Assembly: GCA_017622055.1 (NCBI GenBank)
Contig: JAGARY010000104.1
Span: 1-8,714 of the forward strand
From: Treponema sp.
GTDB taxonomy: Bacteria; Spirochaetota; Spirochaetia; Treponematales; Treponemataceae
DNA: 8,714 bases
Direction: 5' to 3'
Made by a program: the position numbers and the translations under genes. Below, piece by piece: positions 1 through 7,030 of this stretch. The notes beneath the pieces were generated by a model, which saw only the letters and a list, made by a program, of their open reading frames with translations, was not told the DNA's origin and ran no database searches. Position 1 is the first letter of the stretch. Each line of letters begins with the position of its first letter.

Positions 1-1245
1 CTTGGTGGAAACCCAGAATTCCGTGCAAGAAAACGTGCTGGAACAAATGCAACAGAAGAACAATATGCACAAGCTCTTAAAATTGAAAAAGAAAACTGGC
101 TAAAAGATTATGAAGAAGTAAAAAATGCTGGTGGTTTGTATGTAATTGGTTCTGAACGCCATGAATCACGTCGTATTGATAACCAGTTACGTGGACGTTC
201 TGGACGTCAAGGTGACCCAGGTCGTTCAAAATTCTTTATTTCTATGGATGATGATTTGATGCGCCTTTTCGGTGGCGAAAAAATGAAAGTTATGATGAGC
301 CGAATTGGTATGCAACCTGGAGAACCAATTGATCACCCATGGTTAAACAAAGGAATTGAAAAAGCTCAGGCTAAAGTAGAAGATAGAAACTTTGAAATTC
401 GTAAACACTTGCTTGATTACGATGATGTTTTGAATGAACAACGTTCTGTTGTTTACGAACAACGTGATGCACTTTTGGCAGATGAAAATCTTTCTACAAG
501 AATTATGAACAACGCAAAAGATGTTGTAGAAGATCTTTTTGATGAATACGAACAAAATGCAAAACACAACAAAGGTTCAAATACTCCATTATCTGAATTA
601 AGTGAAGCTATTAGAGATAACTTTGGACTTCAATTGCCAGCAGAAAGTTTAAACAAAGATGCTGTAATTGCTGCTTTACAAAACGACATTACAGAAAAAG
701 AAACTTTGGCTGGAAAAGAAAACTTAAATATGTTCATTCGCTATCAATATGTTCAAATTATTGATAAAAAATGGCTAGATCAATTGGAAACTTTGGAAGG
801 ATTGCGTGAAGCTGTTAGTTTGCGTGCTTATGGTTCTAAAAACCCACTTACAGAATATAAAATTGATGGATTTAATATTTTCTATGAAATGTTAGATTCA
901 ATTAGAAATTCTGTAATGTCTAGAGTTTTCAAAGTTAAGATTCAACTTTCACCAGAAGCTGCTGAACACAGAAGAAGAATGGCAGAAGCTCAACAACAAG
1001 CAATGAATGCACAACATGCTCAAATGGATTCTTCTTTTGGAGCACAAGCTGCAAATAACGCACAAAGAAATGTTCAAAGCACATTTAGCGGAGACCAAGC
1101 AAGACGTCAAGCTGTTGGAAGTGCAATGAATCAACGTTCACAAGCAGAAAACGCAACAATTAGAAGAACTACACCAAAAGTTGGTAGAAATGATCCATGC
1201 CCTTGTGGAAGTGGTAAAAAATACAAACAATGTTGTGGTAGATAA
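1..1245 (+). CDS. secA: Protein translocase subunit SecA, C-terminal part (5' end outside window)
   Basis: SecA is the cytoplasmic ATPase that pushes unfolded preproteins through the SecYEG channel. The frame is open from base 1, so the true start lies outside; 414 residues are visible, a little under half of a usual SecA. By window residue, the end of the second nucleotide-binding domain is at about 1-80, with helicase motif VI (QLRGRSGRQG, 62-71) preceded by ERHESRRIDN. The helical scaffold follows, including W258 and the LRAYG-KNPL-EYK segment. A Gln/Ala/Asn-rich linker (about 320-390) leads to a C-terminal zinc-binding SEC-C tail with C400, C402, C411 and C412, the ligand pattern that binds SecB or ribosomes in other bacteria. 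An internal TTG at 136 is not the start, because conserved SecA sequence (GGNPEFRARKRAGTNA) precedes it in frame. The gene ends at a strong hairpin terminator and converges on the pyr operon. Confidence 0.97.
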   Translation, partial: LGGNPEFRARKRAGTNATEEQYAQALKIEKENWLKDYEEVKNAGGLYVIGSERHESRRIDNQLRGRSGRQGDPGRSKFFISMDDDLMRLFGGEKMKVMMSRIGMQPGEPIDHPWLNKGIEKAQAKVEDRNFEIRKHLLDYDDVLNEQRSVVYEQRDALLADENLSTRIMNNAKDVVEDLFDEYEQNAKHNKGSNTPLSELSEAIRDNFGLQLPAESLNKDAVIAALQNDITEKETLAGKENLNMFIRYQYVQIIDKKWLDQLETLEGLREAVSLRAYGSKNPLTEYKIDGFNIFYEMLDSIRNSVMSRVFKVKIQLSPEAAEHRRRMAEAQQQAMNAQHAQMDSSFGAQAANNAQRNVQSTFSGDQARRQAVGSAMNQRSQAENATIRRTTPKVGRNDPCPCGSGKKYKQCCGR

Positions 1246-1260
1246 GATAATCTAGAATAT

Positions 1261-1315
1261 AAAAAAAAGGGATGTCTAATAAGTATCTTTTTACTTTTTA
1301 GGCATCCCTTTTTTT
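1261..1315. terminator. Bidirectional intrinsic terminator between secA and pyrC
   Basis: Arms at 1269-1279 and 1298-1308 (GGGATGTCTAA / TTAGGCATCCC) pair over 11 positions with one G-U wobble. An inner 5-bp stem (1281-1285 with 1292-1296) continues after a T-T mismatch and closes on a 6-base loop. Seven T follow on the plus strand (1309-1315) and eight A precede (1261-1268), giving a U tract in both directions. On the minus strand the wobble becomes a single C-A mismatch, so the signal is somewhat weaker there. The position, 15 bp after the secA stop and about 50 bp after the pyrC stop, fits a terminator shared by convergent transcripts. Confidence 0.93.
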
Positions 1316-1359
1316 GTTACAAAATAATATATCAGAAATAAAAAGTTATATATATTTTT

Positions 1360-2877
1360 TTATTTTTCCAATACAACTTTACCATTAATAATCAAACTTT
1401 TTACAGCACCTGTTAATGTTTTTCCTTGGAATGGAGTTGCTCTACCTTTTGAATAAAAGTTTTGAGCATCAACAGTCCATTGTTCGTCAGAATCTACAAT
1501 AACAATATCAGCGTCGTATCCATTTTTAAGTAAACCTTTGTTCAATCCCAAAATCTTTGCAGGATTTGCAGACATCAACTGGCTAAGTTTTGAACTTGAA
1601 ATATGTTTTGATTTTACTAAAAATGAATTACAAACAGCATAAGCAGTTTCAACACCAGGAAAACCTGGTGCACCATTTTTTTTGTCTTCTAAAGTGTGGG
1701 GAGCATGATCTGTAGAAATAACATCAACAGTTCCATCTTGAATTGCTTTAATTAATTCAAATCTTGTGTCAGAATCTTTTAAAGGAGGATTCACTAACGC
1801 TCTATTAAAAGGAGGTTCCATTCCATTCAAAGCAATGTGATGAGGGGTTACTTCACAAGTTACATCATAATTTCGTTCAAAACGTTCAAAAGCCTCCCCT
1901 TCTTTGTTTTCAACAAAATCCATATATGTTGTTTTTGAACTAACTAAATCATGAGCTTCATTAAATTTATTAATATCAGACTTTGCTTTTCTAATTGCTT
2001 CAATTGCCCCTTTTGAACTTACATGAGCAATGTGAACTTTACAATCTGCCATTTTTGCAAGTTCAAGGTTTCTAATTGTCATTAAATCTTCTGCTTTTTC
2101 TAACAAAAGATCCGCTTGGCAAAGTGCTTCATCAATAATATCATAATCTTCTGGTCTATCATCTGCAAAATCAAATTCACTAAGGGTACCCCAAGTATTC
2201 AATCCAACTTTTTGAATTGAATTTAAGGCAACTTGTCTATAAGCTTTTGCATCAACAGTTAAAAAAGGATCTTCACAATGGCAACTAACTACAACACCTT
2301 TTTCAGAAGCTTTTTTCATTGCTTCCAACATCACAGAAGATGAAGCCACATCTCGACCATCTTCAGAAATTACAGGAATATATTTTTTATCTAAAAAATC
2401 TAAATGAGAAGTATCAGAACCTGCAAAATCTTTAGTTAAACTAACTGTTTGAAAAAGTTGAGTAAGTCCCAAAGCAGCAGCTTCTTTTTCAATTTGCATT
2501 GCCATCTCAACAGAAGAAACAACAGGATTTGTATTTGGCATTGCAACTACAGTTCCAAAACCACCAGCTGCTGCTGCCTTTAATCCAGAAGATAAATCTT
2601 CTTTTTGAATTTGCCCTGGATATCTTAAATGCACATGCATATCAATAAATGCTGGAGTAACCGTTAAATTATTTGCATTAAACAATTCCAAAGAACAACT
2701 TTCTTCAATTCCATCTTCTTTTAAAATTGTTTTAGCCATTTCTTCAGCAGTTTTTACCGAAGTAAAATAGCCTTGAAAAACAAAACGAATTTTTCCATCA
2801 ACAATCAAAACTGCCCCAGCGGTATCCATAGACTCATCAACAAGACGGGCATTGTAAATTAAAATACTTTTTATCAT
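1360..2877 (-). CDS. pyrC: Dihydroorotase (class I type), long form
   Basis: It catalyses reversible cyclisation of N-carbamoyl-L-aspartate to dihydroorotate, the third step of UMP synthesis, in the cytoplasm. Amidohydrolase metal-site signatures occur in order: DMHVHLRYPG with H81 and H83, PNTNP at 114-118 (substrate loop), SEDGR with D173, SCHCED with H200, HIAHVSS with H282/H285, EVTPHH, NPPL, and STDHAPH with D390 as the likely catalytic aspartate. GAPGFPGVET follows, then a C-terminal beta segment. At 505 residues it is about 75 longer than the usual class I enzyme (around 425-430). The surplus seems to lie at about 40-66 and 295-335, so an intact enzyme with insertions is favoured over another amidohydrolase. 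The ATG overlaps the pyrI stop (ATGA), with AGGAAG nine bases upstream (2887-2892), implying translational coupling. It is the last gene of the operon. Confidence 0.92.
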   Translation of the reverse strand: MIKSILIYNARLVDESMDTAGAVLIVDGKIRFVFQGYFTSVKTAEEMAKTILKEDGIEESCSLELFNANNLTVTPAFIDMHVHLRYPGQIQKEDLSSGLKAAAAGGFGTVVAMPNTNPVVSSVEMAMQIEKEAAALGLTQLFQTVSLTKDFAGSDTSHLDFLDKKYIPVISEDGRDVASSSVMLEAMKKASEKGVVVSCHCEDPFLTVDAKAYRQVALNSIQKVGLNTWGTLSEFDFADDRPEDYDIIDEALCQADLLLEKAEDLMTIRNLELAKMADCKVHIAHVSSKGAIEAIRKAKSDINKFNEAHDLVSSKTTYMDFVENKEGEAFERFERNYDVTCEVTPHHIALNGMEPPFNRALVNPPLKDSDTRFELIKAIQDGTVDVISTDHAPHTLEDKKNGAPGFPGVETAYAVCNSFLVKSKHISSSKLSQLMSANPAKILGLNKGLLKNGYDADIVIVDSDEQWTVDAQNFYSKGRATPFQGKTLTGAVKSLIINGKVVLEK

Positions 2878-3311
2878 TTATTTTCACTTCCTGCCAAATA
2901 TAAAGTGTCACAATACTCACACTTGTAAATACCTTTTTTCTTGTCTGCCAAAATAAAGTTTGGTTTTACATAATGTTCAGTTTGTGTTATACAACGTGGA
3001 TTTTTACAATTGAAAACTCCTGAAACTTTAGATGGTAATTCCATATTGATTTTTCTAACAATTTTTTCGTTTTCAATTACATTTACACAAATATCAGGAT
3101 CAATAAAACCAAGAACTGAATAATCAACGTTTATAATATTATCTATTTTGATAATATCTTTTTTTCCTTGTTTTTCTGAAGGAACGTTTTGAATTAAACA
3201 AGAAGTAAATGGAGATTTATCAAGTCCAAGCCATTGATAAATTTTCCAACCACTTCCCGCACGAATATGATCTATTACTAATCCATTTTTAATTGTATTT
3301 ACATTCAACAT
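2874..3311 (-). CDS. pyrI: Aspartate transcarbamoylase regulatory chain
   Basis: PyrI is the non-catalytic chain of class B aspartate transcarbamoylase; it links catalytic trimers and binds nucleotide effectors. The 145 residues match the family length (about 150). The N-terminal allosteric domain keeps VIDHI (D14, H15), GKKDIIKI (K51), N77 and K87, which by my alignment correspond to E. coli D19, H20, K60, N84 and K94, all nucleotide contacts; effector binding is therefore probably retained (inference). The C-terminal zinc domain has C102-x4-C107-x23-C131-x2-C134, the four cysteines that hold the PyrB interface. The start is well supported by AGGAG at 3320-3324, eight bases upstream. The gene lies 24 bp after pyrB and overlaps pyrC by 4 bp. 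It is a separate gene here, not fused to pyrB. Confidence 0.95.
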   Translation of the reverse strand: MLNVNTIKNGLVIDHIRAGSGWKIYQWLGLDKSPFTSCLIQNVPSEKQGKKDIIKIDNIINVDYSVLGFIDPDICVNVIENEKIVRKINMELPSKVSGVFNCKNPRCITQTEHYVKPNFILADKKKGIYKCEYCDTLYLAGSENK

Positions 3312-3335
3312 AATATTTTCTCCTATGAAAGCAAA

Positions 3336-4259
3336 CTAAATTGAGCCAGTTAATTTTGCAATTAAAGCCATTCTTGCGTACATTCCATATTTTACTTGTT
3401 TAAAATATGCAGCACGAGGGTCTTCATCAACTTCTGGTGTAATTTCGTTTACTCGTGGAAGAGGATGCAAAACAATCATATTCTTTTTAGCATTTTTCAT
3501 TTTTTCTGAATCAAGAATATAACTATCTTTTAATCTAATATAATCTTGTTCATTAAAGAATCGTTCTTTTTGAACTCGGGTCATATACAAAATATCAAGT
3601 TGATTAATAACTTCGTCAAGGCTTTCTACAATTTCATATTTTACGCCAGCTGGTTCCAAAACATTTGTAATCAAATAATCAGGAACTGACAATTCTTTTG
3701 GACTAATAAAAATAAACTTGTTTCCTTTGAAATTTCTTAAAGCTTCTGCCAAAGAGTGAACAGTTCTACCAAATTTTAAATCGCCACAAAAACCAACTGT
3801 ATGATTTTCAAGGCCACCTAAAAGTTGACGAATTGTAACAAGGTCTGTTAAAGTTTGTGTTGGATGATAATGCCCTCCGTCTCCGGCATTAATGATTGGA
3901 CAAGCTGAATATTTACTTGCTAAAAGTGCGGCTCCTTCTTTTGGAGTTCTCATAGCAATTACATCAGCATAACTAGAAACAACCCGAATTGTATCTGCTA
4001 AAGTTTCACCTTTTACAGAAGAAGTGTTTTCTGCATCAGAAAATCCTTCTACAGAACCACCTAATCTAAGCATTGCAGCTTCAAAAGAAAGTCTAGTTCT
4101 AGTGCTAGGCTCAAAAAAAAGTGTCGCAAGAATTTTCCCGCGACACACATCTTGAAATGATTTAGGATCAACAATAATTTGTTCAGCCAAAGAACAAATT
4201 TCTTCAATTTCAGATACAGTTAAATCATCTGGCTGAATTAAATGACGACCTGATAACAT
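3336..4259 (-). CDS. pyrB: Aspartate transcarbamoylase catalytic chain
   Basis: It condenses carbamoyl phosphate with aspartate to give carbamoyl-aspartate, the committed pyrimidine step. The 307 residues are the normal length and all key motifs are visible: FFEPSTRTR (48-56) for carbamoyl phosphate, SVKGET with K83 (the lysine donated to the neighbouring subunit), R104, HYHPTQ (120-125), GRT with R165, TRVQKER with R218, and HPLPR (255-259). The order carbamoyl-phosphate domain then aspartate domain is intact, so the enzyme should be active. The start has a strong GGAGG at 4271-4275, eleven bases upstream. It is the first gene of pyrB-pyrI-pyrC, with a predicted promoter just upstream. Codons 38-49 also encode a terminator-like hairpin on the sense strand, listed separately, which may reduce transcription of the whole operon. 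Confidence 0.97.
   Translation of the reverse strand: MLSGRHLIQPDDLTVSEIEEICSLAEQIIVDPKSFQDVCRGKILATLFFEPSTRTRLSFEAAMLRLGGSVEGFSDAENTSSVKGETLADTIRVVSSYADVIAMRTPKEGAALLASKYSACPIINAGDGGHYHPTQTLTDLVTIRQLLGGLENHTVGFCGDLKFGRTVHSLAEALRNFKGNKFIFISPKELSVPDYLITNVLEPAGVKYEIVESLDEVINQLDILYMTRVQKERFFNEQDYIRLKDSYILDSEKMKNAKKNMIVLHPLPRVNEITPEVDEDPRAAYFKQVKYGMYARMALIAKLTGSI
4113..4146 (-). terminator. Candidate intragenic terminator/attenuator early in pyrB
   Basis: Read in the direction of pyrB transcription, arms at 4146-4137 and 4130-4121 form a 10-bp stem: seven perfect pairs (GTGTCGC with GCGACAC), two G-U wobbles and one G-C. The loop is AAAATT and eight U follow at once (4120-4113). This is the shape of a factor-independent terminator, about 115-145 bases after the start codon and inside the reading frame. 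Part of it follows from protein conservation (the U tract encodes Leu-Phe-Phe), but CGC and GCG in the stem appear only here in pyrB by my reading, and GGG only once elsewhere. The structure is seen directly; function is inference. Confidence 0.45.
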
Positions 4260-4289
4260 ATTTTTAGTAACCTCCAGAAACTAAAACTA

Positions 4290-4298
4290 ATTATACCA
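4290..4298 (-). promoter_or_regulatory. Extended -10 promoter of the pyrB-pyrI-pyrC operon
   Basis: On the minus strand the sequence reads TGGTATAAT, a perfect TATAAT (4290-4295) with the TGn extension. No convincing -35 element lies 16-18 bp upstream, where I read AGTAAT or TAGTAA, which is expected when an extended -10 compensates. Transcription should begin near 4281-4283, giving a leader of about 22-24 bases with the GGAGG Shine-Dalgarno inside it. That leaves no room for a leader peptide or an upstream attenuator. Confidence 0.6.
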
Positions 4299-4334
4299 AA
4301 ATCGTTTTTTTATTACTAGATAATTTTAACTTTA

Positions 4335-4360
4335 TTTAATTTTTCTTTCAAAAAATTAAA
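4335..4360. repeat. A/T-only inverted repeat at the end of fabV
   Basis: TTTAATTTTT (4335-4344) and AAAAATTAAA (4351-4360) are perfect 10-base inverted arms around a CTTTCA loop, and the right arm includes the fabV stop codon. With no G-C pair in the stem and no U tract beyond it in the fabV direction, it is a poor terminator. It might act as a weak 3' end or simply reflect AT-rich sequence. If it does not terminate, fabF-fabV transcripts would run into the pyr operon. Confidence 0.35.
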
Positions 4361-5618
4361 AATCAATTTTTGTCATATCTTCAATTTCAATATTATAATC
4401 TACACCTTCAACATCAAAACCGTTTGTAGCATAGAAGTCATGTTTGTATCCGTCTAAGTCACAAAGTTCTTTGATATTTTCGTTAGTTACAGTTGGCATA
4501 ATTTTATCAACTTCTGCCTGAATATCATCTTGCATTTCCCAGTCATCAACACGAATAAGATTTTCTGAATCAACAGGAACAACACCAGCAGCTGAATTTT
4601 CGCCAGTATACAAACGTTCTGCAAACAAGCGTTCCATTTGTTCAATACAACCTTCGTGATTTCCCTTTGCTTTCATAACTTTGAACAAAATTGAAAGATA
4701 AAGAGAAATGATTGGAATTACAGCACTTGAACGAGTTACTAAACCTTTGTTTACAGAAACCCAAGCACCACCATTCAATTCTGAACTTAATTTTTTGTTA
4801 AGATTTAAAGCAGTTGCTTCAAGATGTTTTTTAGCTTGACCAATTGAACCATCACGGTAAATTGCATGACTTAATTCTGGACCAATGTAAGAATAAGCAA
4901 CTGTACGACAACCTTCTGCCAAAACACCAGCTTCTGACAATTGGTTAATCCAAAGTTCCCAGTCTTCACCACCCATTACTTTTACAGTGTTTGCAATTTC
5001 GTCTTCTGTAGCAGGTTCTGCAGAACTTTCTTTTAATGAATCTGTTAAAATGTCAATTCCATATCCAGAATAAGTTTTTCCAATTGGTTTTAAAACTGAT
5101 TTGTACAAAATGTGATTTCCGTCTGCACTATTTGGGTCAATTTTGTCTGGGTCAGAACGAACAGGACTTGCAAGAGAATATACAACTAAGTCAAATTTGC
5201 GACCTAATTTTTTTGCTTCTTCAATAATCAATTTTCTTGTTTCGTGAGAAAAAGCGTCTGCATTAAATGTTTCAGAAATTAATCCAGCATTTTTTGCAGC
5301 TCTATCAAAAGCCATATTATTATACCAACCAGGAGTTCCACCTTTTTTTTCTGTTGGTTCTTTTTCAAAAGAAACACCAATTGTATCTGCTTCATATTCA
5401 AAAGCAGCAGAAATACGGCTAGCCAAACCATAACCTGTAGAACATCCAAGAACTAAAACAAATTTAGGACCATTTCCGCCTTCTTTTGCACCTTTAATTC
5501 CACGTTCAGCTTTTTTAGCTTTTACAAATTCAATTTGACGTTCTGTTTCTTTAGCACATCCAACTGGGTGAGCGTTCAAACAAATGTTACTTCTTACCAT
5601 AGGTTTAATAATTGCCAT
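4356..5618 (-). CDS. fabV: Trans-2-enoyl-CoA / enoyl-ACP reductase, FabV/TER family
   Basis: It reduces the trans-2 double bond of an enoyl thioester with NADH, as the last step of fatty-acid elongation (enoyl-ACP) or in crotonyl-CoA reduction. Visible motifs are the family-specific N-terminus MAIIKPMVRSNICLNAHP, the dinucleotide loop GCSTGYGLASR (58-68), YSLASPVR (147-154), VMGGEDW (214-220), AYSYIGPE, and the active-site pair Y254-x8-K263 that separates FabV/TER from FabI. It ends with the FAD-like-fold tail ATNGFDVEGVDYN. At 420 residues it is about 20 longer than typical members (around 400). One insertion is at about 159-169, between SPVRSDPD and the ILYKSVLKP segment; others are near 45 and 330. 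GAGG at 5626-5629, seven bases upstream, supports the start. It lies 65 bp after fabF in the same direction without an obvious own promoter, so co-transcription and a fatty-acid role are likely. The acyl-CoA versus acyl-ACP preference cannot be read from sequence. Confidence 0.94.
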   Translation of the reverse strand: MAIIKPMVRSNICLNAHPVGCAKETERQIEFVKAKKAERGIKGAKEGGNGPKFVLVLGCSTGYGLASRISAAFEYEADTIGVSFEKEPTEKKGGTPGWYNNMAFDRAAKNAGLISETFNADAFSHETRKLIIEEAKKLGRKFDLVVYSLASPVRSDPDKIDPNSADGNHILYKSVLKPIGKTYSGYGIDILTDSLKESSAEPATEDEIANTVKVMGGEDWELWINQLSEAGVLAEGCRTVAYSYIGPELSHAIYRDGSIGQAKKHLEATALNLNKKLSSELNGGAWVSVNKGLVTRSSAVIPIISLYLSILFKVMKAKGNHEGCIEQMERLFAERLYTGENSAAGVVPVDSENLIRVDDWEMQDDIQAEVDKIMPTVTNENIKELCDLDGYKHDFYATNGFDVEGVDYNIEIEDMTKIDF

Positions 5619-5683
5619 AATTTTACCTCAATATTATCAATTTTTTTATATTTTCAAAAATTAGTTTTTAATTCAAATGCAAA

Positions 5684-6940
5684 TTAAATTTTCTTAAAGA
5701 TAATACAACCGTTATGTCCGCCAAAACCAAGTGAACAAGAACAAGCCACATTAACATCCATTTTTACACCAACATTAGGAGTATAATCCAAATCACAACC
5801 GTGTTCCAAATCTGGATTATCAAGATTAATTGTTGGAGGAACAAATCCTTCTTCAATTGCTTTAATACAGAAAATTGCTTCCATAGAACCAGCAGCACCA
5901 ACCATGTGGCCAGTTTCACTTTTTGTAGAAGAAATCTTTAACTTATAAGCATGTTCACCAAAGAATGATTTTAACAAAATAGTTTCTGCTGTATCGTTCG
6001 CAGATGTAGAAGTTCCGTGGGCATTGTAATATTGAACTTCTTCTGGCTTAATTCCAGCGTCATCAAAAGCTTTTTTCATTGCAACCAAAGCACCAGCCGC
6101 ATCAGGACATGGGGCTGTAATATGATAAGCATCGCTAGAAGAACCAAATCCAGCAACTTCCGCATAAATGTGAGCACCGCGAGCCTTAGCGTGTTCATAC
6201 TCTTCCAAAATCAAAACTGCCGCGCCTTCCCCCATAACAAAACCGCTTCTATCTTTATCAAAAGGTCTACTTGCAGCTTTAGGATTATCATTAAATTTAT
6301 TAGTTAAAGCAGACAACGCTTGATAACAACCAATATTAAACCCTGTAATATTTGCGTCAGTTCCACCGGCAATACAAACATCCATACGACCAAGACGAAT
6401 CATGTCTAAAGCAAGTCCCAAAGAATCTGTACCAGAAGCACAGGCTGTAGATAAAGTCCAAGCTGGTCCGTGAATTCCAAAATACATAGCAACACCAGCT
6501 GCCGCTTCGTTATTCAAAACCAAAGGTGCTGTCATTGGAGGAATTCTGTTTACTCCAGAATTTGGATCATAAAATTTTTCAAAAGCTGAATCAACATTTT
6601 CTGCAAGACCAATTCCAACACCAGAAACAATCCCAGCATTTTCCTTAGAAATAGATTCCTTATCAAATCCAGAATCTTTTACAGCTTCAATACTTGCTCC
6701 AAGTAAAAACTTTCCAAAGCGAGACATTTTTCTTGCAAGTTTTCTATCAACACCGTAATCTTCAAGAGAAAAATTCTTTACCTCTCCCGCAATTTGCACC
6801 AAATGTTCAGAAGCATCAAAAAGAGTAATTTTATCAATACCACTTTCACCATTTTTTACTGCATTCCAAGCAGTTTTTACATCATTTCCAACGGAAGAAA
6901 CTGCACCTAAACCAGTAACAACAACTCTTCTTTGATTCAT
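5684..6940 (-). CDS. fabF: 3-oxoacyl-[acyl-carrier-protein] synthase II
   Basis: This condensing enzyme extends acyl-ACP by two carbons using malonyl-ACP in type II fatty-acid synthesis. The 418 residues are close to the usual 410-415. The thiolase-fold catalytic triad is complete: C167 in STACASGTDS, H308 in NAHGTSTSANDTAET and H345 in KSETGHMVGAAGS, with K340 beside it. VVVTGLGAVSSVG opens the protein and the glycine-rich LGFGGHN loop with gatekeeper F406 closes it. Length and the GTSTSANDTAET form suit FabF (KAS II) rather than FabB or FabH. The start has AGAGG at 6949-6953, eight bases upstream. It appears to be the first gene of a fabF-fabV unit, divergent from lepB. Acyl carrier protein and other fab genes are not in the window. 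Confidence 0.96.
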   Translation of the reverse strand: MNQRRVVVTGLGAVSSVGNDVKTAWNAVKNGESGIDKITLFDASEHLVQIAGEVKNFSLEDYGVDRKLARKMSRFGKFLLGASIEAVKDSGFDKESISKENAGIVSGVGIGLAENVDSAFEKFYDPNSGVNRIPPMTAPLVLNNEAAAGVAMYFGIHGPAWTLSTACASGTDSLGLALDMIRLGRMDVCIAGGTDANITGFNIGCYQALSALTNKFNDNPKAASRPFDKDRSGFVMGEGAAVLILEEYEHAKARGAHIYAEVAGFGSSSDAYHITAPCPDAAGALVAMKKAFDDAGIKPEEVQYYNAHGTSTSANDTAETILLKSFFGEHAYKLKISSTKSETGHMVGAAGSMEAIFCIKAIEEGFVPPTINLDNPDLEHGCDLDYTPNVGVKMDVNVACSCSLGFGGHNGCIIFKKI

Positions 6941-7000
6941 TAAAAAAACCTCTTATTGTAAAATAATCATTCTATTTTACCACAAAATACAATATGTTTA

Positions 7001-7030
7001 AATATAATCTATTTTGACACTTTTCGTCAA
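7001..7030 (-). promoter_or_regulatory. Predicted sigma-70-type promoter of fabF-fabV
   Basis: The minus strand carries TTGACG (7025-7030) as -35, an 18-bp spacer and TATATT (7001-7006) as -10, each one base off consensus. Transcription would start near 6994, leaving a leader of about 54 bases before fabF that contains the AGAGG ribosome site. The -35 box lies inside the inverted repeat at 7011-7041, so a protein bound there would block the promoter. A perfect TTGACA at 7033-7038 has no good -10 partner at normal spacing. Confidence 0.5.

Noticed and set aside
136..138. TTG at 136 as a start codon of a short secA-like gene
   Set aside because: Typical SecA sequence continues in frame from base 1 through this codon; the frame is open only because the window cuts the gene.
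343..567. 74-codon open frame on the minus strand
   Set aside because: It lies wholly within secA on the opposite strand, with no ribosome site or recognisable domain; a shadow of Lys/Glu-rich codons.
949..1134. 61-codon open frame on the minus strand rich in Cys and Ser
   Set aside because: It is the complement of the Gln/Ala/Arg-rich SecA linker, an expected artefact of that composition.
1653..1683. Hairpin CACCAGG-AAAA-CCTGGTG followed by eight T on the plus strand, inside pyrC
   Set aside because: It is antisense to pyrC, the T run starts five bases after the stem, and the palindrome follows directly from the conserved residues GAPGFPGV. It could stop secA read-through, but the terminator at 1261-1315 already does that.
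4335..4360. A/T-only palindrome as the fabV terminator
   Set aside because: The stem contains no G-C pair and no U tract follows in the fabV direction, so it is listed only as a repeat.
5036..5227. 63-codon open frame on the plus strand
   Set aside because: It is antisense to the well-supported fabV and has no ribosome site or homology that I recognise.
5619..5683. A separate promoter for fabV (GATAAT-like box on the minus strand at 5633-5638)
   Set aside because: Transcription from it would begin within the fabV ribosome site, so it could not support normal initiation.
6017..6307. 96-codon open frame on the plus strand
   Set aside because: It is antisense to fabF across conserved coding sequence, with no domain that I recognise.
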